A stretch of DNA of 25,807 nt from Basidiobolus meristosporus CBS 931.73 (lineage: Eukaryota > Basidiobolomycota > Basidiobolomycetes > Basidiobolales > Basidiobolaceae): contig MCFE01000924.1 of the NCBI GenBank assembly GCA_002104905.1, positions 1 to 25,807 of the forward strand, given 5' to 3'. Shown piece after piece: positions 8,882 through 18,497 of the stretch; the first letter of the stretch is position 1, and every line of letters begins with the position of its first letter. Below the pieces are notes generated by a model. It was not told where the DNA came from. It did no database searches and saw only the letters and a list, made by a program, of their open reading frames with translations. The position numbers and the translations under genes are program-made.

Positions 8882-9912
8882 AGGTGTATCTTGAGCATAA
8901 ATCAGCAGCACCTTTTGGGAATCTAAAAAGCTGCCTAACTGCCGCAATACAATCAGATTCATAATTCTGATAATACTGGCTTACAGCCTCCACTGAATAT
9001 GCAATATTGGGATGTGCTCCCAGCATGATATACATCAGACTATCAGCCATAGATTGATCAGGGAGTTTGGGTGTTCAGATGGAATCAAGCTCTGTTGATT
9101 TAGTTGAGTTTTAACTAAGTTGAGATTAGTTTCCATTGGGGTAGCTTCCAGTTTAAGCCTTCCATTTGTCACTTCTCTAGTAAATCCTCCATATACTTGG
9201 ACTAGTCTGGCGTGAGTGTCTAGGCACTTCTGCTTTTGTAGAGCTATACCCCTAAGTAGTCACCAAGATCTCTTAATTTGGATATTCTGATTGCCTTAGG
9301 TAGGCACTACTTAGTCCCTGTGAATGTTCCCAAGTTGTTGATGGCCATTATACAGTCTTCCACATTTGGACCTAATAGAACTGAGATTACTCTATCTGGC
9401 TTATAGTAAATACCTCACTAAGTGGTACTTATTTGGAAGCTCAAAGACTTGATATAACAATCTGTCTAGGAGTTCCTTGCATTTTGTGAAAGCTTGAGAC
9501 CAAATAGAGATTTCAAGCTTACTAAACAAATGAAGGTTATCTTGTCCAAGAAACTCTTCAAGCTGGTACATGCACATGTCCTTGCTGAGTTCTCTATTCA
9601 AAAGTGAAGCTTTCTACACATCTTATGAGTAATAAACTTTTATTTTGCCACAATTGTCAATATTTGTATGATAGAATTAAGCTTGGCTACTGGTGTAAAG
9701 GTCTCACTTTAGTCCTATCCTTTTGCTTTAGCATACTCTTTGGCCACAGGTCTTAATTTGTATCTTTTAGTTGTACCATTAGCCTTATATACTCTCTTGA
9801 AGGCCTATATGCATCCAATTGATATTTGGCTGATTGGTAAAATGACCAAGTCTATTCAACTGTACCTTGGAGCCTGATATTCCTCAGTCATTGCAGATCT
9901 CCAAAACTTCAT
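8882..9912 (-). pseudogene. Co-1 element 3: reverse transcriptase remnant
   Basis: Adjacent to the LTR the minus strand reads MADSLMYIMLGAHPNIAYSVEAVSQ and FRFPKGAADLCSRYT (8890-9050), the RT C-terminal blocks. Older, more broken sequence continues through the RT catalytic part (9300-9400), the QLEEFLGQDNLHL region (9401-9601) and the N-terminal region ending near 9912. Collinear with 1-640 and 3607-5345. RNase H is missing exactly up to the LTR edge. Confidence 0.8.
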
Positions 9913-10230
9913 AAATATGGATAAGTGTAATATAACAGCTATATATTCAAATTTACCTGTGGGGGGATGCTAACACATCATTGTGATTAAAAACTTTCAC
10001 AAAGTATTTTGTGAGATACACATTGTAACCTATTTTGAGGGCTTCTGCACAGTATTCCCATTGCAATAGTATCTCTTAGAAATGGTATTGATGTTTTGCA
10101 ACAGCCTTTGACAGCATCAGAAATGTTACCTTTCAGGGTACTCCAATGTGGAAAAATATTGTGAAAATGTACAAAGGTTTAAGAGTTCTTGGGAAAGGTG
10201 TTCAATTAATTCAAGTGATATTAGGTGATT
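9913..10230 (+). other. Unassigned; possible polypurine tract and LTR start
   Basis: No coding domain is seen. TGTGGGGGGA followed by TGCTAACACATC (about 9958-9980) has the look of a polypurine tract and LTR start, and resembles the orphan LTR start at 5885. If so, the LTR is cut at 10231 by the Gy-1 element. The evidence is only the junction motif. Confidence 0.25.
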
Positions 10231-10601
10231 TGTATTATAAACTAAGCCTTGAATGTCTAGGTTAGATCAGCATTTATTAAGATCAATTTGTTTTATGCTT
10301 AGCCTATCAGTAAATCAATGGTATCTATCAAATCAGTGGTATTAGTTAGTAGATGAATCAGCAGATCATTATCAGAGAGGAACCAACATATTTAGCAAGA
10401 TCTGACTGGGTGATGATGATTGAGTTAAATGGAGCAGCAGCCACAACCTACATAAAGAAATACAATTAGCCAGCAATTAATCTGGCAATTTAAATACAAG
10501 GAGCTGCTGGAACCTCAGTAGGGATCTGTCCAAGCTTTAGCAAATACAATACTAGCAAAGCTCCCTATTCCTCTACAGCTTTTATATCAAGACTTGTAAA
10601 C
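10231..10601 (+). repeat. Gy-1 element A: 5' LTR
   Basis: Runs from TGTATTATAAACTAAGCC to GACTTGTAAAC, about 371 bp, and aligns over its length with the young LTR 22866-23233 (shared blocks: GATGAATCAGCAGATC, GGGTGATGATGAT, GCCACAACCTACAT, GGAGCTGCTGGAACCTCA, CAATACTAGC). At its right edge it joins directly to pol sequence, with no primer site or gag. Confidence 0.88.
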
Positions 10602-11330
10602 GGACTTCAGCTTGGTTAATTCTGATGTATTGGACACAAGTGAACTCAGAATGACACAGTTCAGTAGAGCACTCAGAGAAAGTGCCCAGATGTCTCTCAT
10701 GGCAGTATTACAGAGGAATCTTCTACTCTAGTTCCCCATCAGGTCTAACATCTTCTGAAGGAGTGCTCATATTTGTTGCTTGAAGAATTTGTAACCCTAC
10801 TACTAGTCAAAAATACAAATCATGGCATTGACATTGGAGTTGGACCCCAGAGAGCAAGCCTCTTTACAGGATGAGTCCATTGGAGCTGTAAGAGGTGTAG
10901 AGACAATTTGATCAACTATTATAGCAAAGATACATTAAGCCCAGCAAGTCTCCTTGGGAAGCACCAGTGCTTCTTGTGAAAAAGAAGGATGGAATGCTTA
11001 GGATGTGCATTGACTACAAAGCCCCCAACTCAGTTGCTGTGAAGAATAGGTGCTCCATACCTTGGATTGATGAGCTTTTGGACCAACTTAATGGAGCCTC
11101 TGTATTCAGCAAGATTTGCCTCATAACAGAATGTAACCATTTTAGGATGAAGCCAGAAAATATCCCCAAGACAGCATTCAGGACTAGGCGTAGACCCTTC
11201 AAGCACTTGGTGATGAGTTTTAGTCCCACCAATGCCCCTGCAACAGCTGTGACCTCTATGCAAGCTCTCTTCTAAGTGTACTTGCACAGGTTGGTGGAAA
11301 TCCACCTTAATGACATAGTGCTTGAATCAG
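10602..11330 (+). pseudogene. Gy-1 element A: reverse transcriptase remnant
   Basis: The first base after the LTR matches the young element at about 24630, between protease and RT, so gag and protease are deleted. The open piece 10967-11275 reads [55 protein letters not shown]. The first catalytic region FSKID reads FSKIC, and the YLDD box is HLND just after a CAG-to-TAA stop, so the enzyme is dead. The RT thumb and RNase H are missing; integrase follows from about 11331. Confidence 0.88.
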
Positions 11331-12351
11331 ATTGACCTAGCCTATCAACAAAGTTCTTAGAAGACCATGGCATTGCCCATGAGGTATATGAAGATATCAA
11401 GAAGACTGCTGATGATGGAGCCAACAAATTTATAGCACAGGATGAAACACTCTACCAGATTGTTGATGAAAGCCCTATTGCCTATTATCCCTATATTCTT
11501 TGCCTTGATCTGATACACTAGCTAAATAATGTACACAAACATCTTGGAACTGAAGGAACCTATAGCCTTGTAAAAGCTAGAACATGGTGGCCCAGAATGA
11601 AATACAATATTGAGAAGCTAGTGAAAACATCCCTAAGTTACCAAATCAGCCAAGGTAACCACAGGGAATTGCTGAGCTGTTGCCCTTGTAGCCAGTAAGA
11701 ACATCTCAGAGAAGAGGGATTGATTTTATTGGAAGACTGCCAGTAATGGGAAATGCAATTAGGGGATTTTAGTAGCATTTAAACATGCAGCCCAAAGACC
11801 AGTGACAAGAGCTGTACCAGCAGTCAGTGAGCAAGTAGCAGCAAGTTTCATATACCATGAGATCATCATGATGTTTGGATTCCCTGTGGAAATCATATTG
11901 GATAGAGGAGCAAGCATAGTGGTAAAGACATTGGATGCATACTAGGAAATGCTGTATATCAAACATTTGAAAACTTTGGCATATCACTATACAACTAATG
12001 GTGTCACTGAGTGGTTTCATTGATTTTCTGGGGAAGTGCTAACCTAGTATGCAAATAGAGCTGTAAGCAGCTGGGAAAAGTATATAGACCAGTCACTGTT
12101 TGCCTGCAGAGTTAGGGTCCAGAACACCACCCAACAATTGCCATTGGACATGAACCAATGATTCCAGGAGATCACATACAGCCAAAAACCACCATACCAT
12201 TTAGTAGACAAACATGGGAATGTCTAACAGGATTTAATTCATAAAGACAGACTCAAGCTTGCAAGACTTCCCAATAATGCTGACCCATCAAAATACTGGT
12301 ATCACAGGAAAAGAGATTCTAAAGAAGCCTCTCATCTTCAGTAAGGAAGAA
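11331..12351 (+). pseudogene. Gy-1 element A: integrase remnant
   Basis: Ty3/gypsy integrase read through several stops: FLEDHGIAHEVYEDIKKTADDG, then the zinc-binding region HKHLGTEGTYSLVKARTWWP (about 11533-11590), RGIDFIGRLPVMG (first catalytic Asp, about 11717-11755), FGFPVEIILDRGAS (second Asp, about 11874-11915), HYTTNGVTEWFH (Glu region, about 11985-12020) and a C-terminal tail KYWYHRKRDS near 12295-12320. The second cysteine pair of the zinc site is damaged. No chromodomain is recognisable. A purine-rich GTAAGGAAGAA immediately precedes the 3' LTR. This is the only copy here that shows the Gy-1 integrase core. Confidence 0.85.
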
Positions 12352-12610
12352 TGTTATGAACTGACCCTTGAACGTCTGATTTAGATCAATTCTTAGTCAA
12401 CTCATTTAGCTTAATGCTTAGCCTATGGTATATCAGAATTATCCATCAGATCAGGATATATGATTAGTTGGCAATTGATCTGCCAGAGTGTATATGAGGA
12501 GCAGCTGGAACTTCAACAAATATCAGGTCAAGTTTTAGTGAATGCAATACTAGCTAAGCTTCCAATTCCTCTACAACTCTTATATCAAGAGTTTTAGCAT
12601 TTGTGTAACA
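12352..12610 (+). repeat. Gy-1 element A: 3' LTR, internally deleted
   Basis: Starts TGTTATGAACTGACCC and ends TGTGTAACA, 259 bp, against about 369 bp in other copies. The middle (roughly from the AATCAGCAGATCC block to the ATTAGTCAGCAATT block) is missing at about 12465. The flanks of element A, TGATT before 10231 and TTGGA after 12610, do not match, so no target duplication is visible. Confidence 0.85.
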
Positions 12611-12866
12611 TTGGAACTTTTTTTATTGCACTGAGCTGAGCTGAATACCTCTTAGAACAGAAGAAACCTAAAAATAATGTTCCCAGCCTTGCAAGTAATT
12701 TCCTAATAACACAATCAGTTCATGTTTGTAATTCTAGCAGTGCTGAGAACATGCGGAAATCAGCCCCCATGGTCTAGGAGTAACATTTGCAACTTATCTT
12801 ACACTTTATCTCCCCAGTGAGACATCAGCCCATTTTTGATTGAATAGTCTGAGGCAATCTAAGAAG
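12611..12866. other. Unassigned
   Basis: No domain recognised. It lies where the leader and gag start of a minus-strand Co-2 element would be expected (next to the 3' end of the LTR at 12867-13214), but I cannot match it to the Co-2 gag at 19801-20212. Confidence 0.3.
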
Positions 12867-13214
12867 TGTTTTGGATTCAAGGAACTTATCAAGAATTAGG
12901 GATAATTGTTGAACTATTGTTTAACCATAAAGAAGCATGGTATTTATACCTTTGTAGAAGTAATACAACTATAACACTGAGTATGGAAAGTTTCTCAACA
13001 TACAGGAGCATTTGGCAAAAATATCAGGGCTTGTACAAAATATCTACTTAAGTGCTAATCTGATCTAAACTATAGGGGAATAATCATAGATTAATAGATC
13101 TAAAAGAAGATGGCAAAGTTAGGGTGCAAATTAGTACTACAGTGACCAAGACTAGTCCAGATTTGCAATGTAAATTTTTAGCTGCTGAATGATACCAAAT
13201 ATTCAAATGCTTCA
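12867..13214 (-). repeat. Co-2 LTR, complete
   Basis: The minus strand runs from TGAAGCATTTGAATATTTGG (13214) to TTGAATCCAAAACA (12867), 348 bp. It aligns with the Co-2 LTRs at 20213-20561, 16317-16663 and 21119-21519 (shared blocks: TGGTATCATTCAGCAGC, GGACTAGTCTTGGTCACTG, CTCAGTGTTATAGTTGTATTA, CAATTATCCCTAATTCTTGAT). TATAAATACC near 12937-12946 on the minus strand is a plausible TATA box. Flanking five-base sequences do not match. Confidence 0.82.
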
Positions 13215-13879
13215 GTATAGTCCATAGGAATCCTGATTCTTTCTTTCCTAATGGAAATGGGTGACTTGCTGGGATCTTGTGATCTGCTAAAGATACAAGT
13301 TCCTGATTCTTGATCAATTTTCAATCCAAAGAGCCAACTCCTTCAAAGGTTTCCAACAAGTCTTTAGCACAGTTATCAAGCCTTTCATTGTTGACTTTAA
13401 GCAATTAGATTCCCTTCAACATTGACCAGGCAAGATTCTATTTCTACTCCATCTGAGGATGCACTAATCTAGTTTGTGCACACTACAAGTGCTTGATTTA
13501 GAGTTATTTGATAGACTACACTAGTATTGCTAATGTTGAGTACTTGATGAAAGCTTCCACCTCTATCAAGTGAAGGTACAAAGATCCTGCTCTATTATTG
13601 TAGCAATTTGATTGCTGATGGTGTCATCTGAGTTATGGGATAAGTGGGGTTGTAGACCTTAGATTTACTTTAGTACCAGTAAACTTGAGTATCCTGCTTT
13701 TCCAACACAACTTGGTCCAGCACTCTTCAAGTGCTCTCTAAAGAGAGCTAATTAGAGATCTACAGTTGCTCAGATCTGATTTGAAACTCATAAAAACTTA
13801 GCAGCATGAATCAATATCAAAAGCCACTTTAATTGACCAATTACTGATGTAACTGTATATGGAGAGAGATGCAGCCCCC
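13215..13879 (+). pseudogene. Weak Co-2 remnant, possible pre-integrase region
   Basis: Mostly unreadable. On the plus strand near 13555-13635 a frame with LPPLSSEGTKILLYYCSNLIADGVI resembles the copia gag-pre-integrase block that ends LLSVSQLIADG. This would fit the plus-strand Co-2 RNase H that follows at 13880-14145, but the similarity is short and there are stops. Confidence 0.3.
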
Positions 13880-14145
13880 AATATGAGCTCTTTACTCTGA
13901 GCATATAACTTGCTAATTGTAATGACCATGAGAATACTCTTTGTGTATTTTAAGACCCCTTCATGTGGTGACAAGTACAATATTCAGTATTACTATCAAA
14001 TATTTGAGATGTGGTGGACTAAACTTTACCTCTCACACTTTTCATTTCTCATGCTAATGACTACAAAATCATGTATCTGTAGGCCAAAGAAGTGTTTCAG
14101 TTGCACCCAGTGTGACATATGTCCAGGTTAGTAAGTAAGCAGTCA
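13880..14145 (+). pseudogene. Co-2 RNase H remnant before an LTR
   Basis: The plus strand near 13965-14030 reads KYNIQYYYQIFEMWWTKLY, which aligns with the copia RNase H block [37 protein letters not shown] (14088-14105) matches the sequence before the Co-2 3' LTR at 21119 (AAGAAGTGTTTTAGTTG). About 40 extra bases then separate it from the LTR start at 14146. Badly decayed but in the expected place and order. Confidence 0.5.
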
Positions 14146-14320
14146 TGTTGGATAACTGGTCTACTTGATTGCATTCAGCAGCTGAACATTCACTGATCAA
14201 CTCTAGACTAGTCTCAGCAACTGAGCAACTCATCATCAGCCCTAACATCACCCATTTTCTTGAGATGTACCGTCTTATTACTACTTGTCAATGCTCATTG
14301 ATATATCAGCACTCTGACCA
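14146..14320 (+). repeat. Co-2 LTR, 5' part
   Basis: Starts TGTTGGATAACTGG and shares TTGATTGCATTCAGCAGCTG, CTAGACTAGTCTCAGCAACTG and CAGCCCTAACATCACCC with other Co-2 LTRs. The match fades near 14300-14320, and integrase coding sequence is readable from about 14430, so the LTR appears truncated and fused to pol. The exact junction is uncertain. Confidence 0.65.
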
Positions 14321-14429
14321 AACATGATGTATTGACCTTGAAGCTATCAATGCAAGCCCCAGAAAGTTGTGCAGCTTTTTTGGCTTTGTGTCACAGTTGA
14401 TGTCCATTTGCAAGTGCAGAAGCTCAGTG

Positions 14430-14922
14430 CTGCCACCCTTGTGAAAGAAACAAAATCATAATAAACAAAGTTAGGAGGGTTCCTACCCATGCTACTTGAA
14501 AAAGGTATGAACTACAAGTCTGGCCTGAATCAGTTGCTAGTACAGTGAATCTCTTAGGTAGATGTATAACAACAGAACTACATGACTTAACACTTCTTGA
14601 GGCATATATGGGCAAAAAAGCAAATGCTTAGTACTTTATGATCTTTAGCAGCAATGCTCTCTATCAAAACCCTGACAGGATATGCCTAGAGCTGGAGCCA
14701 GAGGGCAGAGTGGAGTTCTTCCTTGAGTATTATGAGCAAAACCAATGGTAAGCAGTGTGTAATGGAAATATTCAAGAACTAATCAGGAGCAGGGTCCAGT
14801 TGGATGAGAACTGTAGCCATGCAGCCACTGAAGATATCAACCAATTATTTGATAATGGAGCTACCACATATGAAGCTGATGCCTATCTAATTCAGCAGAA
14901 AGATAAAGGCTCTACCAGTTAG
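14430..14922 (+). pseudogene. Co-2 integrase C-terminal part and linker
   Basis: The plus strand reads WPESVASTVNLLGRC, ELHDLTLLEAYMGKKANA (about 14522-14635), then IFSSNALYQNPDRICLELEP, EGRVEFFLEYYEQNQW, a TAA, and IQELIRSRVQLDEN (14638-14820). This follows the copia pattern of WAEAV...NRCPT...TPFEAW.GKKP..., ..FGC.AYV..P...KL.PKGR..IFLGY..., ...RDV.FDEN. At first sight 14638-14922 looks like an orphan exon of 95 codons with one stop; the alignment with integrase explains it. Only two stops interrupt about 140 codons. Confidence 0.72.
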
Positions 14923-15034
14923 TGATCATAACAGACAAATCTTGCACTATAAGCAACATTTTGAAACCTGAATAGCAGTCAATGGTCTATTTGCTGCAGC
15001 TTATTGGGAATACCAACCATTACTCAATGAAATA

Positions 15035-15398
15035 TGCTACTAGTCTTAATATAGAGTTGTAGTGGATTAGGGCGTTTAGCTAGTGTTGTATTTGCTAAAA
15101 CTTGAACAGATCCTTACTGATGCTCCATCAGATTCTTATATACATTTTGCCAGATCAATTGCTGCCTAATTGTAATTTGTAATGTAGGTTGTGGCTGATG
15201 CCTCATGTAACTGCATCATTGCCGCCCAATCAGATCTTGCTTAATATATCTATTTTTGTCTGATAAGGATCTGCTGATTCACCTGTCTAACACTAGTGAT
15301 TTGATAGATAGCACTGGCATACTAACAGACTAAGCATAAAACAAATTGATTGGATTATTAACTGATATAGCTCAATATTTAAGCAGTAGATCATAATA
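15035..15398 (-). repeat. Solo Gy-1 LTR, antisense
   Basis: The plus strand begins TGCTACTAGTCTTAATATAG and ends AGATCATAATA, the reverse complement of a full Gy-1 LTR (364 bp). It has no primer site or gag on its left and no pol on its right. It separates Co-2 integrase (14430-14922) from Co-2 RT (15480 onward), so it is an insertion into a Co-2 element. Five-base flanks (AAATA and ATTAC) do not match, so the duplication is lost or the edges are off by a few bases. Confidence 0.83.
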
Positions 15399-15479
15399 AT
15401 TACATGGAACTGGTAGACTTCCTAAAGTGGAAAAAGCCAACCTGATGAATATTAGAGCATAAGGGCAAGCTAACAATGA

Positions 15480-16316
15480 ATAATGCAGCAATTAAGTACA
15501 AGGCTAGGTCATTTGCTGCATGCTAGTCCTGGACTCAATGATTAGACTTTGAGTAATTATTTGCTTCAGTTACAATTTGGACTAAATAGAGCAGTTTAAG
15601 TCCTAATAGTTCTACAGACTTTAGATATGATCAATGCTTATGTCAAAGTTACTCTATAAATAGAGATCTTCAAGAAAATGTATAGAGGGAACCAGGAGGT
15701 CTAACTGATCCCAAAGACCCAACCTAGGTGTGCAGAATTAGAAAATCAATGTAAACACTTAAGCAGCATTAAGAGCTTAACCATAAGATTTACTCAAACA
15801 TCAAAAAGATTGAGATCATCTCAAGTACTGCAACTCAAACAGTAGTTAACTAACAGCTTAATGATACACTAGTTTACCAGGTTCCTTATATGGACAACCT
15901 AGTATAGGCACAGGTGAACCAGAGGCACTTAGTCACACAGTGCGCACTCTTTTCAACAAGCCCAAGAAGACAGATCATGGAAACAGAGCTAGTTTTTTGT
16001 GTTGGAGGTCATATTCAACACATCTACCCAGCTAATTGTGCTGTATTAGTCCATGTACATCAGGAATACTCTTAAGTACTTGAAATGGATAAACAAAGTT
16101 GTAATTCATTGGCAAGAATCCCCACCTATCTAGCCAGAACTGCCATGGGGATCACATTTCCACTTTGTAAAGTAATGGTACAGAATAACCTAGTAGATTC
16201 TGTGCACTGCCCATGTAACAAAGTGGTTGAGCTATTGTGGCTAAATTGTTGGCTTGACCACACTTTGAGAAGCCTTAAGATATATCATGATCCGGAAGCA
16301 TTTTGGCTAATTGGAG
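15480..16316 (+). pseudogene. Co-2 reverse transcriptase and RNase H remnant
   Basis: Plus-strand copia pol: IKYKARSFAAC (near 15492-15525), DLQENVYREPGGLTDPKDP and VCRIRKSM (15665-15755), then LYMDNLV near 15886-15906 where the YVDD box should be (last Asp is Asn), ELVFCVGGHIQH near 15988-16022, and YIRNTLKYLK near 16058-16085. From 16085 an open frame of 79 codons gives the RNase H tail: NSLARIPTYLARTAMGITF, VQNNLVDSVHCPCNKVVELL. The RNase H front (Asp and TEAE blocks) is missing, so RT thumb joins the DNQ region directly. It ends at the LTR 16317. Confidence 0.78.
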
Positions 16317-16663
16317 TGCTGTAATAATTAGCTGTGTAATATATTACAGCAGCTGAATTTACCTAGCATCTTTAGGCCATTCTCAGCCTCTATGGAGCTT
16401 ATTTACAGTTCTCACTCTTCCACCTTCCTCTTATCTATGACTCTATGAGTACTTTCCTAGAGTAAATATCATATAACAGCTTTTACTGGGTACTATGTAA
16501 GAGTCCTGAATCTGTTGGTGTACACCTCTCAATCTTGTGAAACACACCTGACTTAATGATGCTGCTGAATATATCAACAAGAGTCACTATAGGCTACTTT
16601 GTTGTGAGTAAAACCTGTATGACAATTATCACTAATTCTTGATATATTTCTTCCATCTAAACA
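16317..16663 (+). repeat. Co-2 LTR (3')
   Basis: From TGCTGTAATAATTAGC to TTCCATCTAAACA, 347 bp. It aligns with the reverse complement of 12867-13214, for example TTACAGCAGCTGAA near the start and CAATTATCACTAATTCTTGAT near the end. GCATTTTGGCTAATTGGAG before it corresponds to the polypurine region. It is followed after 64 bases by the Gy-1 element B. Confidence 0.75.
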
Positions 16664-16727
16664 TAGCTGAGCTTTGACATGACACTGATATCCTCACAGT
16701 AATCTTGTGGATATTAGTATGTTCCTT

Positions 16728-17096
16728 TGTTATGATCCACTGCTTGAATGTTAAAGTTGGATCAGTTTTTAGCCAAGTCAATTAGTCTTATGGTCAACTT
16801 ATTAGTATATCAGTGTTATCTATCATATCTGTAAAATTAGTCAGCAAATGAATCAACAGTTCCTCATCAGACAAAAGTAGATATATCAAATAGGATCTTG
16901 TTGGGTGATGATGATGGAATCAAATGAGTCATCAGTCACAACCTACATTAGGAATTATCAATAGTCAGCAATTGATCTGGCAAAATACATATAAAGAGCT
17001 GCTAGAACCACAACCAAAATCAGTTCAAGTTTTAGTGAATACAATACTAGCTCAACTTCCTATTCCTCTACAACACATATGCCAGGATTTGTAACA
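16728..17096 (+). repeat. Gy-1 element B: 5' LTR
   Basis: TGTTATGATCCACTGC to GATTTGTAACA, 369 bp, the closest LTR match to 22866-23233 in the window. CATATAAAG near 16988-16996 is the TATA position. A primer site and gag follow at the spacing seen in the young element. Confidence 0.92.
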
Positions 17097-17097
17097 T

Positions 17098-17109
17098 TGG
17101 TAGCAGCAA
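17098..17109 (+). other. Gy-1 element B: primer-binding site
   Basis: TGGTAGCAGCAA follows the LTR after one T. It matches the young copy (TGGTAGCAGCGA, 23235-23246) except for a CG-to-CA change. The first nine bases fit the 3' end of initiator tRNA-Met (CTGCTACCA). Confidence 0.8.
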
Positions 17110-17154
17110 TAAACAGAAATCTCCCTCCTGAAGAAGGAAGAAGCCTCCAGCAAG

Positions 17155-17790
17155 ATGTCCAAAAATCAAGAATGGAAGAATGCTATGCAGCAAATCCTGG
17201 CCCAATAGCAACAATTGTTCCAGATCCTTAGCCAGCAGCAACAAGGAATGACTACTAGGGCCCAGAGACAGCAAAGACCTGTTAAGAGCAAGCTTTGTGC
17301 AAAGGTAAACCAGTACCATGGTAAAATCAATGAAAACCTGGGAACTTGGCACTTCTGGATTGAAAAAGCTTTCACGGCCAAGGGAATTGCTCCAGAAAGC
17401 AAGTTGCATTATGCAGCCTCTTACTTTGCAGATGCAGCTTTATAGTGTTACCACAACATGATCAGGTCAGCTACTATGATAGGATGCTCTACAATCCCTA
17501 TCTGGAATGAGTTTGTGCTGGAAATGCTGGCTGCTCTTGAACCACCACTCCTGCAGACACTGCTGAGAAGGAAGCTCAAGACATTGAGACAGCAAGGAAA
17601 GGTTCAAGAGTATATCTGTGAGTATAGATGTCTACTTAGACAAATTGAACATATAGACCACTTGGCTCAAGTTGAATACTTTATTGACTGGTTAAAGGAA
17701 AGAACTTGCAAGGTAGTGAATTATTAAAGACCTTAGAGTATTGAAGAAGCTATCATGATTTTCATTGACTGTGTTAAGGCTGCACCTGCC
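17155..17790 (+). pseudogene. Gy-1 element B: gag, sense copy
   Basis: From the ATG at 17155 the frame reads [17 protein letters not shown], a TAG, then [44 protein letters not shown], a second TAG, and on to [31 protein letters not shown], then two more stops. It corresponds to about residues 1-213 of the young gag-pol (23292 onward) with no indel in the frame. At least three of the stops are CAG-to-TAG changes. Near 17790 it meets an inverted copy of itself; no protease or RT follows. Confidence 0.9.
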
Positions 17791-17792
17791 AT

Positions 17793-18026
17793 GTAAGAAG
17801 CCGCAGTATGCAGCTTGCTTACTGGGGCAATTCCTTTAGCCTTAAAGCTTCTTCAATTTAAAAGAGCCAAGTTGCCAGGTTCTCATTGATTCTACCATGG
17901 TGGTGGTTGACCTACACACTGACAATGCTTTTAACAGGGCTTTGCTGGTTCTGGGCCATGGTAGTCATTCCTTGTTGCTACTAGCTGAAAGATCAGGAGT
18001 AACTACTGCTGTTGAGCAAGGATTTG
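17793..18026 (-). pseudogene. Gy-1 element B: gag, inverted copy
   Basis: The plus strand from TAAGAAGCCGCAGTATGCAG to AGCAAGGATTTG is the reverse complement of the gag 5' region of the young copy (about 23327-23563), including GGGCAATTCCTTTAGC and CCATGGTAGTCATTCCTTGT. It faces the sense gag at 17155-17790. At 18026 it joins the inverted LTR directly; the primer site and leader are missing from this arm. Confidence 0.9.
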
Positions 18027-18381
18027 TTTTGATATAAGAGTTGCAGAGGAATAAGGAGCTTGACTAGTAGTGTATTCACCAAGACTTGAGCTTATTGTTA
18101 TCAGAGTTTCAGCAGCTCCTTATATGCATTTTGCCAGATCAATAGCTGACTAACTGCAACTCCTAGTGTAGGTTGTGGCTGATGACTCATCTGATTGCAT
18201 CATTATTCACCAATCTGATCTACTTAATACTTCTATTTCTGTCTAATAAGGATCTGCTGAATCATTTGCTGACTAATATTATCAACATGATAGATAACAC
18301 TGATATACAAATATGCTAAACATAAAACTAATTATTTTAACTGAGAACTGAGCTAAGACATTCAACCATCCAACCATAGCA
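18027..18381 (-). repeat. Gy-1 element B: inverted internal LTR
   Basis: The reverse complement of a Gy-1 LTR, from TTTTGATATAAGAGTTGC to CAACCATAGCA. Shared landmarks are TTTTGCCAGATCAAT, TAGGTTGTGGCTGATGACTCAT and AATAAGGATCTGCTGAATCA. It lacks about a dozen bases at its 3' end, where it joins gag. With the LTR at 16728-17096 it forms the outer arms of a large inverted repeat. Confidence 0.9.
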
Positions 18382-18384
18382 GGT

Positions 18385-18497
18385 CCATAGTCACAGACTC
18401 AAGTCTACAAGTCTTACTGACAATACTGCGCCATCAAGATACTGATAAAACAAGAAAATGGATTCAGGAGGTCCCACCCAGCTTTGGCAAAAAGCAA
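18385..18497 (+). pseudogene. Gy-1 element B: last part of pol
   Basis: CACAGACTCAAG, TACAAGTCTTACTGACAATAC and CCATCAAGATACTG align with the end of integrase in element A (12243-12351: AGACTCAAGCTTGCAAGACT, CCATCAAAATACTGG). This is sense-strand pol directly before a sense LTR, so both true ends of element B are present although its middle is replaced. Confidence 0.8.

Noticed and set aside
11014-11305. Two minus-strand frames of 72 and 91 codons
   Set aside because: They are antisense shadows of the Gy-1 element A RT, whose plus-strand frame has the conserved motifs.
14638-14922. A 95-codon frame with one stop that looks like a host-gene exon or a novel protein
   Set aside because: Its blocks (SNALYQNPD, LELEPEGRVEFFLEYY, IRSRVQLDEN), together with the upstream WPESVASTVNLLGRC, follow the order of a copia integrase C-terminus and linker, and RT of the same strand follows.
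17068-17409. Minus-strand frame of 113 codons, Leu-rich and membrane-like
   Set aside because: It is the antisense of the Gln-rich Gag N-terminus; CAG/CAA runs read as Leu-rich on the other strand. The same artefact occurs at 23352-23546 and 24104-24460.
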